Origin: an uncultured bacterium
GTDB taxonomy: Bacteria > Verrucomicrobiota > Kiritimatiellia > RFP12 > UBA1067
Direction: 5' to 3'
Assembly (NCBI GenBank): GCA_900547945.1
Contig: URIT01000001.1
Coordinates: 62,001-126,000, forward strand
DNA length: 64,000 nt
In this document: piece by piece, positions 16,338 through 23,586 of the stretch
How positions within the stretch are numbered: the stretch's first letter is position 1
Layout of the letters: every line of letters begins with the position of its first letter
Program-made: the position numbers and the translations under genes
Notes under the pieces: model-generated
Databases searched by the model: none
What the model saw: only the letters and a program-made list of their open reading frames with translations
Told to the model about the DNA's origin: nothing

Positions 16338-17546
16338 ATGCGCATCGCCTTCAAGACCTTCGGCTGCCGCCTGAACCATGCGGAGGCCCTTGACGCGGAA
16401 GCGTGCTTCCAGGCGGATGGACATCTGATTGTGGACCTCGATGCGGCCTATCCTCCTGACGTCATCGTCGTTCGGGGGTGTTCCGTCACCGCGAAGGCCC
16501 AGCACGAGTGCGAAAAGGAAATCGCCCGTCTGCGGCGGCGTTTCCCAGCAGCGGAAATCCGTCTCAGGGGCTGTCTTCCTGCGGCCTCCGCCGTCTCTGC
16601 CCGACGGAAGGAGGAGACTTCGGGAAGCCCAATTCCGCTGCGTACGTCACGCGCCTATCTGAAAGTACAGGACGGCTGTTCGGGGCGGTGCGCCTTCTGC
16701 ATCGTCCCGCGCTTTCGCGGGCCTCCCGTTTCCGTTCCCTTCGACCACGTGCTGGCGCGCGCCCGCGCCTTCCTTGCGGCAGGGTACCGCGAACTCGTCG
16801 TCACCGGCTGCAATCTCGCCCTCTACCACGATGCCGGACGCCGCCTCCCCGACCTGCTCGCCGCCCTTGCGGCGCTCACGGGACCGACTCCCGTCCATCG
16901 TATCCGCCTCGGTTCTCTGGAACCGGGCCTCTGCGGTCCCGCGCTGCTCGACGTGATGGCCGTGCATCTGAACATCTGCCGCTTCCTCCACCTTTCCCTC
17001 CAGTCCGCCTCCAACCACATCCTGAAGCGGATGAACCGCCCCTACGAGGTTGAAGATGTTACGGCCTTCTGTGCCCGGGCCGTCCATCTCATCGGGCCAC
17101 GCCTTACCCTCGGAGCCGATGTCATCGCCGGTTTTCCCGGAGAAACGGATGCGGACCATGCGGCGACGCTGCGCTTTCTCGCCAATCCCCTCAACCATTC
17201 GACCGTAGCGGACCCTCTTCGCGCGCCCTTCTTCTCCCTGCTCCACGTCTTCCCCTATTCGGAGCGTCCCGGCACGCCGGCGGCGACGATGGAGGGCCCC
17301 CTTCCACGCGCGGTGCGACTCGCCCGGGCACGCGAACTGGAGGCGCTGGGCCGCCGCCAGCGTGTTGCTTTCGCCCGGTCGTTCGTCGGACAGGAGGTCG
17401 AAGCGTGTGTCGAACGCGCCGGCGACCACGGCTGGACGGCGGAATACCTCCCCTGCCTCCTCGCTTCCCCCGCCCCGCGCCGCTCGCTCGTCACCGTCCG
17501 TATCGCCTCCTGCGACGCAGACGGAACGCTGCACGCCCGTCCCTAG
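16338..17546 (+). CDS. mtaB: tRNA (t6A37) methylthiotransferase, MtaB-like
   Basis: A 402-aa radical SAM enzyme expected to add a methylthio group to t6A37 of tRNAs. The N-terminal UPF0004 domain starts TFGCRLNHAEA, with further cysteines at RGCSVT and RGCL that bind the auxiliary cluster. The radical SAM motif DGCSGRCAFC (CxxxCxxC) is near residue 115, followed by IVPRFRG. SLEPG, LHLSLQSAS, MNRPY and GADVIAGFPGET are all typical of MiaB/MtaB. A C-terminal TRAM-like region is short. The ATG follows the TAG of the protease gene with no gap, indicating translational coupling. MtaB is favoured over MiaB by the TFGCRLN start and overall length. Confidence 0.9.
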   Translation: MRIAFKTFGCRLNHAEALDAEACFQADGHLIVDLDAAYPPDVIVVRGCSVTAKAQHECEKEIARLRRRFPAAEIRLRGCLPAASAVSARRKEETSGSPIPLRTSRAYLKVQDGCSGRCAFCIVPRFRGPPVSVPFDHVLARARAFLAAGYRELVVTGCNLALYHDAGRRLPDLLAALAALTGPTPVHRIRLGSLEPGLCGPALLDVMAVHLNICRFLHLSLQSASNHILKRMNRPYEVEDVTAFCARAVHLIGPRLTLGADVIAGFPGETDADHAATLRFLANPLNHSTVADPLRAPFFSLLHVFPYSERPGTPAATMEGPLPRAVRLARARELEALGRRQRVAFARSFVGQEVEACVERAGDHGWTAEYLPCLLASPAPRRSLVTVRIASCDADGTLHARP

Positions 17547-17557
17547 CCGAAATGCCT

Positions 17558-17578
17558 GCGGCGCTGTACCAGCGCCGC
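17558..17578 (+). other. Hairpin after mtaB
   Basis: GCGGCGCT (17558-17565) pairs with AGCGCCGC (17571-17578) around a 5-base loop, 12 bases after the mtaB stop codon. There is no T-tract, so it may stabilise the 3' end rather than terminate transcription. Confidence 0.4.
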
Positions 17579-17608
17579 CCCCGGCGTGTGGCATCTGAAC
17601 GGGAATGC

Positions 17609-17637
17609 TTGCACGACCACACGATTTCACGTATACT
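17609..17637 (+). promoter_or_regulatory. Orphan promoter pointing into an integrase relic
   Basis: TTGCAC (17609-17614), 17-base spacer, TATACT (17632-17637). No intact plus-strand gene follows; the sequence downstream is the antisense of an integrase remnant. It is probably left over from a deleted gene. Confidence 0.5.
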
Positions 17638-17654
17638 ACACATGTTTACACGAA

Positions 17655-17945
17655 AGGCGTGGAAGCGAATGTGCGTCAGGTTGTTTCGCGCGAGAAAGCG
17701 GTCGTAGAACTCCCGACACGTGCGAACCTCCGAACACTTCATTCGACCTCCGATGAAATAGGCTTCTGCATCTTCCTGCCGAAGCCGCTCCAGCACAGGA
17801 AGCAGAATCGGCGCAAGTGGGATGTCGCGTGCCGACGTGCGGCTTTTGGGTGCGGCGATCACGACCTTGGACCGTCCCGTGCCATTGAGCTGCTTTCGAT
17901 AGATGCGCTTGGCGAAGAGGACAGGAGCGTCATCGTCTACAATGA
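17655..17945 (-). pseudogene. Tyrosine recombinase (integrase) remnant
   Basis: On the minus strand a reading frame encodes LFAKRIYRKQLNGTGRSKVV, then APKSRTSARDIPLAPILLPVLE, split around residue 17862, and ends HIRFHAFR. This matches the catalytic-domain segment of phage-type integrases, including the PKSRxSxRxIPL block and the start of the HxLR box. The catalytic Tyr region, the N-terminal domain and a start codon are missing, and the frame turns into unrelated sequence after HAFR. It marks an old integration event next to restriction-enzyme debris. The upper border is blurred, because the restriction-gene relic on the other strand begins around 17920. Confidence 0.6.
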
Positions 17946-18204
17946 CAAGATCCGGATCCTCAACATCCCGCTACGCGCCTACGATTGGCAGGTGAACGGC
18001 AAGTCGCCCATCGAATGGATCATGGAACGCTACGCCGTGACAGTCAACAGGGATTCGCAGATCCGAAACGATCCGAACGACTGGTGCAGAGAGCATGGGC
18101 AGCCGCGCTATATCCTCGACCTGATCGGTCGCATCGTGAACGTGAGCATTCAGACTCTTGACTTGATGGCATCGTTGCCACCGCTTTCGTTCAAGACGAA
18201 CTGA
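17923..18204 (+). pseudogene. C-terminal remnant of a type ISP-like restriction enzyme
   Basis: About 94 codons match the extreme C-terminus of type ISP/DEAD-helicase restriction-modification proteins: YNDKIRILNIPLRAYDWQVN, then GKSPIEWIMERYAVT, NDPNDW, and YILDLIGRIVNVSIQTLDL with LPPL near the end. Upstream codons in this frame (from 17605) look unrelated. It is oriented opposite to the two other pieces of the same enzyme near 19.1-19.4 kb, so an inversion has taken place since the gene broke. Confidence 0.65.
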
Positions 18205-18240
18205 GAATGCGTTTGGGCTCCGATTAATATATAGAGGCAA

Positions 18241-18522
18241 CTACACAATCCGAACGCGACAAGCGCGTCCGCCTTCGGGAGGAACGGGTTCTGTCGTGTC
18301 CGCTCGGTTTGGGTATGAGTCACCGTAGAGGGCATCTGCTTGATCCATCAATGAATCAACCGTTTCGTCAACAAACAAGTTCTCCTTGCGCCATTCCGTG
18401 TAATCGAACGGCTCACGATTGATGAGCGCGATGAACCGCTCGGCATTGACATCGCCAAACGCCTGTACCAGCACGGAAAAACCGCGTACGCGCAGTTCGT
18501 TATCGGTAATTGTAGTTGTCAT
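18241..18522 (-). CDS. Putative antitoxin of a PIN module, tail from REP DNA
   Basis: A 93-aa protein overlapping the PIN gene by 4 bases (ATGA) and translated after it. The body (residues 1-70, with VLVQAFGDVNAERFIALINR followed by EPFDYTEWRKE) resembles small proteins that commonly pair with PIN-domain genes in gut anaerobes; no DNA-binding fold is obvious. Residues about 73-91 (NRADTTEPVPPEGGRACRVR) are encoded by a REP-like palindrome pair at 18251-18304, so the original C-terminus has been replaced or extended. The antitoxin role is inferred only from operon position and size. Confidence 0.55.
   Translation of the reverse strand: MTTTITDNELRVRGFSVLVQAFGDVNAERFIALINREPFDYTEWRKENLFVDETVDSLMDQADALYGDSYPNRADTTEPVPPEGGRACRVRIV
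18251..18304. repeat. REP-like palindrome pair overlapping a gene end
   Basis: A direct copy CGAACGCGACAAGCGCGTCC (18251-18270) and an inverted copy GGGAGGAACGGG, TTCTG, TCGTGTCCGC (18278-18304) lie head to head with 7 bases between. The pair encodes the tail of the putative antitoxin. Confidence 0.75.
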
Positions 18523-18953
18523 CTGATTCCCTCCAACACAAACTCGACAGGGTTCGCCACTCGCATTTCGCCAAGGCGTTTCAACTTCTTAAGGATGCCG
18601 CGATCTACCGTAAAGAACCAATCGCATTCAGCCTGTTCCGCACACGCAAGGTGAATCGCATCCGCAGACTTGATGCCATAGCGCATCAAGTCTGAAGCAC
18701 GTAGCCTAATAGCGACAGATGGAGGTATGTCAATTGCCGCCCCATTCGCCCAATCCTGAATTGCCTTTTTTCGCTGGTAATCAGGATTGCGAGACACCTC
18801 CATGCGCAACATGAACGACCAGGCATACTCCAAGACACCTGTACGCATAAGCCCCTGAATCAGCAACTTAGCGTCTGATTCGATCTTAATCGCTGTTTGC
18901 GTCTGAATATCAAAAGGGCGATTATAGCAACAGTTGTCGAGATAGACTCTCAT
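18519..18953 (-). CDS. PIN-domain protein, VapC-like toxin
   Basis: A 144-aa PIN-domain RNase candidate: MRVYLDNCCYNRPFD carries the first conserved Asp, MEVSRNP the conserved Glu region, and KSADAIHLACAEQAECDWFF the second acidic cluster, with TVDRG completing the site. The ATG at 18953 is chosen because the fold begins there; AAGG is only 3 bases upstream, and an in-frame ATG at 18989 would add 12 residues. A strong promoter (TTGACC, 18 bases, TATAAT) lies upstream. Together with the overlapping small gene it forms an intact toxin-antitoxin operon nested in the remains of a restriction gene. Confidence 0.8.
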   Translation of the reverse strand: MRVYLDNCCYNRPFDIQTQTAIKIESDAKLLIQGLMRTGVLEYAWSFMLRMEVSRNPDYQRKKAIQDWANGAAIDIPPSVAIRLRASDLMRYGIKSADAIHLACAEQAECDWFFTVDRGILKKLKRLGEMRVANPVEFVLEGIR

Positions 18954-19002
18954 ATGCCTTGTCTTATTGATTATTTGCTCCTTCTCCATCAAAACGAAAA
19001 AA

Positions 19003-19032
19003 ATTATAACACAATGTTGTAATCGAGGTCAA
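19003..19032 (-). promoter_or_regulatory. Promoter of the PIN toxin-antitoxin operon
   Basis: TTGACC (19032-19027), 18-base spacer, TATAAT (19008-19003) on the minus strand; the start is predicted near 18996. It is one of the few perfect TATAAT boxes in the window. Confidence 0.75.
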
Positions 19033-19080
19033 CGTCAACGAGAGCGCCGACAATGCATCAAATCGAGAACTGTAGCTTGG

Positions 19081-19391
19081 GGGATAGTCTGGACTGTGCA
19101 ACAGGCCATAGACGTAGAAGAAGACATCTTCACGCGTCACTTTGGGACCGTATTCTTCACGTGCGCGCTGAAGAATGAAATCGCTTATACCGGAATGCCG
19201 TCTATAATCCCCGTTTCCCTTGTCAAACAAAGAAAATCGCGCCAGAGCCAAATGTCCTTGAGGTAAACCCCGTACTTGGGGTCTGCCCATAGATACTCGC
19301 GTATCAACTCCTCGAAGCGTGTGCCCTTGTTGGCCTCTGAGAACGACTCGCGGCGGTACTTATCAAGAATCTTCGTGAACGGCATCAGCAT
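19081..19391 (-). pseudogene. N-terminal and near-C-terminal pieces of a type ISP-like restriction enzyme
   Basis: The frame from about 19385 encodes FTKILDKYRRESFSEANKGT, then RFEELIREYLWADPKYG and DIWLWRDF, the usual N-terminus of type ISP restriction-modification enzymes. At about 19235 it jumps by frameshift into FSLFDKGNGDYRR, ISDFILQRAREEYGPKVTRE and DVFFYVYGLLHSPDYP, which normally lies near the C-terminus. The whole helicase/methylase middle (several kilobases in intact genes) is deleted. Homology stops at about 19081, where the PIN operon begins. The final C-terminal piece is at 17923-18204 on the opposite strand. Confidence 0.65.
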
Positions 19392-19413
19392 TTTAGAATC
19401 CCTGGCAAAACTA

Positions 19414-19483
19414 GGACACGACAAGCGCGTCCCTCCCATTCGCGGAATTCGCCTTTTGGGAGGGACGCGCTTGTCGCGTCCGC
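19414..19483. repeat. REP-like palindrome pair (BIME-like)
   Basis: A direct copy GGACACGACAAGCGCGTCC followed by CTCCC (19414-19437), a 20-base spacer containing CGGAATTCG, and an inverted copy GGGAGGGACGCGC, TTG, TCGCGTCCGC (19458-19483). This is the best-preserved two-element arrangement in the window. It lies between the restriction-gene relic and the DUF1080 gene. Confidence 0.85.
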
Positions 19484-19495
19484 AATCGGGAGGGG

Positions 19496-20938
19496 CTAGA
19501 GCGCGCGGATGAAGATGTTCTTGAACTCAAGCGGATCGCCGTGGCACTGGAGCTCGATTTGCTCGACCGGGAAGATCGGCTTCGAACGGTCCCAGTAGTT
19601 CTCCAGCACCGTGTTGTCCACCACCTTCACGCCGTTGAGCTCGACGGTCACGCGCTCGCCGCGCATCGTGATGTGGAACGTGTTCCAGTCGCCGACGTTG
19701 CGGTCCGCGATCGCGAGGGGCCGGGACGGATGCGTCCGGTTGTTGTAGAGGCCGCCCGAGCCGATGCCCCACTGGTTGTGCGCGTCCCAGATCTGGACCT
19801 GCGGCGTGCCGCGCAGATAGAGGCCGCTGTCGCCCTGGACGGAGAGCGTGCGCCAGTCCACCCACATCTCGAAGTCCCCGTAGTCCTTCGCCGTCGCGAG
19901 CGAGTAGCCGCCCTGGAAGCCGTCAAAGAAGAGCGCGCCGTCGCGCACGTGCCAATGTTCGTCCTTCTGCCGGTCGGCGATCTTCTGCATCGCGGCGCGT
20001 TTCTCGGGCGTGGCGGCCTGACGGACCTTCGGGTTGTCGAACTTCTCGGTGGTCGTCACGCCCTTCCAGTTCTTCGCGAGGCTCGCCGCACCGCCGTCGA
20101 AAAGCGGCGTGAAGCCGGCGGGGCACGCCTTCTGCGTGTCCGAGCCGACCACGTAGTCCGCCGGGACCTCCTTGATGCGGATGTTGCGCCACATGACGTG
20201 GTGGCCATGGCCAAGCCAGCCGATGCGGCCCTTCCGGTTGTGGAGGCCGGGGTGCTTCTTGCCGTCCGGCGTGTCCGTGCCGTCGCCCTTGAACTTCGAG
20301 ACATCGGCGTCCGTCACGAGTTCGCCGTTCAGGATCACCTGAATGCGGCTGCCGATCACGCGCACCTCCTCGAAGTTCCACATGCCGGGCCGGCGCACGT
20401 AGCTGCCGCCGCCGGTGAAGTTCTTGTCCTTGCCCCAGATCTGCTTGTTGAAGTTGTCGCGCTTCGCCGGCACGATGCCGTAGACCGACCCCGTGTACTG
20501 GTAGGGCCTGAGCTTGTCCTTCTTCGCGGCCTTGTCGTAGTAGGCGTCACCGCCGTCGTCGAGCAGCTGGAGTTCGCACATCGCGTGATAGGCGGCGTCC
20601 TTGTGGATGTCGGTCATGCGCAGGCCGAGTCCGTTGTTGACGTTCTCTGGCATGCAGAACTCGAAGCGGAGGATGAAGTTCTCGAACTCCTTCTCCGTGC
20701 AGAGGTTGCCGCCGGAGCCCTTGCCCGGCTGGCAGGCGAGGACGTTCATCTCCTTCATCTCGCCCGTCCCGGCCATCTTGACCTTGATCGTCTCGACGCC
20801 GTAGGACGACGTGGCGCCGACCCAGCCCGTGAGGTCCTTGCCGTTGAACAGCGGCACGAACCCTTCGGCGTCGGGCATCGCCGCGCCGAGGGACACGCAG
20901 GCCGCCAGCGCGGCCGCGGAGAGGAAACAGCATTTCAT
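19496..20938 (-). CDS. Secreted protein with two DUF1080 (3-keto-disaccharide hydrolase-like) domains
   Basis: A 480-aa exported protein (MKCCFLSAAALAACVSLGAA signal; AAAGGAGC before the ATG). Two jelly-roll domains of the DUF1080/PF06439 family lie in tandem: domain 1 begins EGFVPLFNGKDLTGWVG (about 25-255), domain 2 begins PAGFTPLFDGG (about 275-480). Typical pieces such as FILRFEF, NNGLGLRM, MCELQLLDDG, GIGSGGLYNN and WNTFHITMRGERVTVELNG are present. The family includes 3-keto-disaccharide hydrolases and carbohydrate-binding modules of PVC and Bacteroidetes bacteria. It follows the CE7-GH28 gene by 4 bases, suggesting a shared role in pectic glycan use. Confidence 0.88.
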   Translation of the reverse strand: MKCCFLSAAALAACVSLGAAMPDAEGFVPLFNGKDLTGWVGATSSYGVETIKVKMAGTGEMKEMNVLACQPGKGSGGNLCTEKEFENFILRFEFCMPENVNNGLGLRMTDIHKDAAYHAMCELQLLDDGGDAYYDKAAKKDKLRPYQYTGSVYGIVPAKRDNFNKQIWGKDKNFTGGGSYVRRPGMWNFEEVRVIGSRIQVILNGELVTDADVSKFKGDGTDTPDGKKHPGLHNRKGRIGWLGHGHHVMWRNIRIKEVPADYVVGSDTQKACPAGFTPLFDGGAASLAKNWKGVTTTEKFDNPKVRQAATPEKRAAMQKIADRQKDEHWHVRDGALFFDGFQGGYSLATAKDYGDFEMWVDWRTLSVQGDSGLYLRGTPQVQIWDAHNQWGIGSGGLYNNRTHPSRPLAIADRNVGDWNTFHITMRGERVTVELNGVKVVDNTVLENYWDRSKPIFPVEQIELQCHGDPLEFKNIFIRAL

Positions 20939-20942
20939 GGTT

Positions 20943-23573
20943 TCAGTTGCTCCTTTTGTCTTTGTTTACGAAGGGGGTGTTGGACGGCATGCGGAAGTCG
21001 CAGTTGACGAACTCGACGCCCGTGCAGTCGTCCTGCACGACGGGGTCGCGCTCCTCGCGCAGGCCCGCGAAGCGCAGCTTCACGTTCTCGAAGCGGATGC
21101 CGTCCGCATGCCGCAGGTAGAACCCGTAGGCGGGCAGCGGCAGCTTGGCGAACATGCGGTTTTCGGGGTAGGCCTTCTCGACCTCTGGGACACGCTTCGT
21201 CGCCTCCTCCGCCGTGCAGCCGCCCTTCACCGTGAAATCGAGGTTGCGCAGCGTGAGGTTCTGCACGCGCAGACCCGGCACGCCCGTGATCGAGCTTGCG
21301 ATGAAGCTCGCCGTCGAACGGCACGTGACGTTCTCGATCACGCAGTTCTTCAGTTCCGCCCGCGCGCCGGAGGGGTGGACGTTCCGCCGTCCGAGCCGCA
21401 CGAAGACCGGGGTCTGCATGCCGCCCTCCATGACGATGTCGTGGACGCGGATGTTCTCCATCACGCCGCCGTCCACCATTTCAAGCGCAATGCCGGCAAG
21501 CCCCGTGATGGGATCCGTGACACCGGGCAGCCGATGCTGCCACTTGCGCAAATTGGACCGGCTGGCCGGCACGAGCGTGCAGTGGTGGATGCGGCAGTTG
21601 CGGAAGCCGCCCCGGCTCGACGTGCCGAACTTGATGAAGTTGCAGTTGGAGGCGAGGCGGCAGTTGCGCACCTCGATGTTCTCGGGGACGAAGTTCGGGT
21701 TGTCGCTCTTCGGGCAGATCGCGTCGTCGTCCGAATCGACCGTACAATCCTCGATCAGGACGTTCTTTGAATCGATGTCGAACCCGTCGTTGTTGTAGTT
21801 CGCGTGGCTGAAGATCGTCACCTTCCGCGCGAGAACGCCGTCGCACTCCTTGAAGTAGCACGTCCAGCTCGCCGGGTTCGTCAGCGTCACCCCCTCCACG
21901 CGCACGTCGATGCAACGGAAGAAGAAGCAGCATTTCCAGCGGTTCGGCGCGCCGTCGCGGACGGGCGCCGCCCAGCCGCGCCCGTCCACGGTCCCCTCGC
22001 CCTCCAGGGCGACGTGCCGCGCCTTGACGGCGCCGACGACGGCCTTGTGCCCCGCGTAGTCGAGGTGGTTCGTACTCCCCAGCAGCGTCGCGCCTTTCGC
22101 GAGGTGCAGCGTCACGCGGTCCTTCAGGAAGATGCCGCCCGTGAGGTAGGTTCCGGCGGGCAGGACCAGCTTGCCGCCCCCGGCGGACGACAGGTCGTCG
22201 ATGGCCTTCTGGAGGGCCGCCGTGACGGGCGTCGCGCCGTCCTTCGGCAGGTCCAGCGTGACGGTGGCGGCACGCGCCCGTCCGTCGTTCCGCACCCAGT
22301 CGCCGAGCGCCTGGTAGAACGTCCCAAAGCAGCCGTGCCCCATGCCGATGCCGTGGACGATGCCCTTGTCCTTCACGGGAATCGCGTTGTAGGCGGCATA
22401 GACGGCGCTGGGCGCGCAGGTCGTGTCGGCGAACCCGACGGCGACGCGCACGGGGCAGCGGATGCGCGCGGCGAAGTTGGCCCCGTCGAAGTAGGGGGCG
22501 AAGGTCTCGGCGGCCGCGCGCTTCGCGGGTGTGGCGGAATTGTGTTCGACGATTTGCGGCCAGCCGCTCTGCCGCCCCTTCAGGTAGCCCATCGTGTCCG
22601 TGATCGCGGGCACGTAGAACGCCGCGCGCGTGAAGGCGTGGTTGAGTCCCGTGAGGTAGAAGCCGAAGCCGCCGCCCTGGGAGGTTCCCTGGTAGCGCAC
22701 GCGCGTGCGGTCAACGTCGGGGCGCGCCACCACCCAGTCGACGGCGCGGTCGATGCCGAGCAGCACCGGGTAGAAGAAGTACGCCTCGCGGCTCTCGGAA
22801 ATGCCGCTCTCCGCGTAGCCGGTGCCGTACTTCGCCCGGCATGCGGCGTTCATCGCGTCGTATTTCGCCTTGAGGCCGTTCTTCTCCCAGTCCCAGTGCG
22901 GCTCGAAGGGGTAGACGGAGAAGAAGACCGAAATCGCGTCCTGTTGCCCCTGCATGTTGTTCGTCCAGCCGCCGAAGCCCGCCGCCGCGACCTGGAAATC
23001 GACGGGGTAGGGCGCGCGGGCCTTGTCCGTCGGCACGCTCATGTAGCCGTAGACGCGCCGTCCGAACGTCGCGAAGGAGATGCGGAAGAAGTCGAAGTCC
23101 TTCGTGCAGCGTTCCGGTACACGGACGACCTGCGCGTCGAGCGGCACCTCCCGCGCGAGCTTCGTCCGTGCGTCCGCCCAGAACGCATCGAAGTCGTCCG
23201 GCGAGGGCGACCCCTTCTCCAGCTTCTCCGGCTCGTAGCCGACGCCGAAAACCTGGTTTTTGCAGCCCTTTCCCGCGAGGCAGAGGCGGAGAAAGCCCGG
23301 CTCGGTGAGCGTGCCGGCCACCGTGAACGGATTCTCCCGCGCGAGGTCGACGGACCGCTTCTCGAACTTCTTCGGGCCGAAGTTGTCGAGCGACGCCGTG
23401 ACCGTCCCCGCCTTCACGGGCACGCCGTTCGAGTCCACCGCCGTCACCGTGAACGTCGCCCGCTCGCCGCAGGCGTAGAGGCAGGTTTCCCGATCCGCCT
23501 GGATCTTGAACGTCGTCTGCGCGAAGGCCAGCGCCCCCGCGAGCAGCATCATGCCGAATATCCGTTTCTTCAT
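20943..23573 (-). CDS. CE7 acetyl-esterase / GH28 polygalacturonase fusion, secreted
   Basis: An 876-aa exported protein (MKKRIFGMMLLAGALAFAQ). Residues about 110-440 form an acetyl xylan esterase/cephalosporin deacetylase (CE7) domain: nucleophile GTSQGGGFG (about 297), Asp in FADTTCAPS (about 385) and His in GMGHGCF (about 413). Residues about 445-876 form a right-handed beta-helix of the GH28 type, with NNDGFDIDSKN and SDDDAICPKS holding the paired catalytic aspartates (about 600-620). The GHG histidine block of canonical polygalacturonases is not obvious (NCNFIKFGTSSRG is found instead), so substrate or mechanism may differ. Deacetylating and cleaving the same pectin chain is a sensible combined role. 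It shares a transcript with the DUF1080 gene downstream. Confidence 0.85.
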   Translation of the reverse strand: MKKRIFGMMLLAGALAFAQTTFKIQADRETCLYACGERATFTVTAVDSNGVPVKAGTVTASLDNFGPKKFEKRSVDLARENPFTVAGTLTEPGFLRLCLAGKGCKNQVFGVGYEPEKLEKGSPSPDDFDAFWADARTKLAREVPLDAQVVRVPERCTKDFDFFRISFATFGRRVYGYMSVPTDKARAPYPVDFQVAAAGFGGWTNNMQGQQDAISVFFSVYPFEPHWDWEKNGLKAKYDAMNAACRAKYGTGYAESGISESREAYFFYPVLLGIDRAVDWVVARPDVDRTRVRYQGTSQGGGFGFYLTGLNHAFTRAAFYVPAITDTMGYLKGRQSGWPQIVEHNSATPAKRAAAETFAPYFDGANFAARIRCPVRVAVGFADTTCAPSAVYAAYNAIPVKDKGIVHGIGMGHGCFGTFYQALGDWVRNDGRARAATVTLDLPKDGATPVTAALQKAIDDLSSAGGGKLVLPAGTYLTGGIFLKDRVTLHLAKGATLLGSTNHLDYAGHKAVVGAVKARHVALEGEGTVDGRGWAAPVRDGAPNRWKCCFFFRCIDVRVEGVTLTNPASWTCYFKECDGVLARKVTIFSHANYNNDGFDIDSKNVLIEDCTVDSDDDAICPKSDNPNFVPENIEVRNCRLASNCNFIKFGTSSRGGFRNCRIHHCTLVPASRSNLRKWQHRLPGVTDPITGLAGIALEMVDGGVMENIRVHDIVMEGGMQTPVFVRLGRRNVHPSGARAELKNCVIENVTCRSTASFIASSITGVPGLRVQNLTLRNLDFTVKGGCTAEEATKRVPEVEKAYPENRMFAKLPLPAYGFYLRHADGIRFENVKLRFAGLREERDPVVQDDCTGVEFVNCDFRMPSNTPFVNKDKRSN

Positions 23574-23586
23574 AAGGCTCTCCTGA

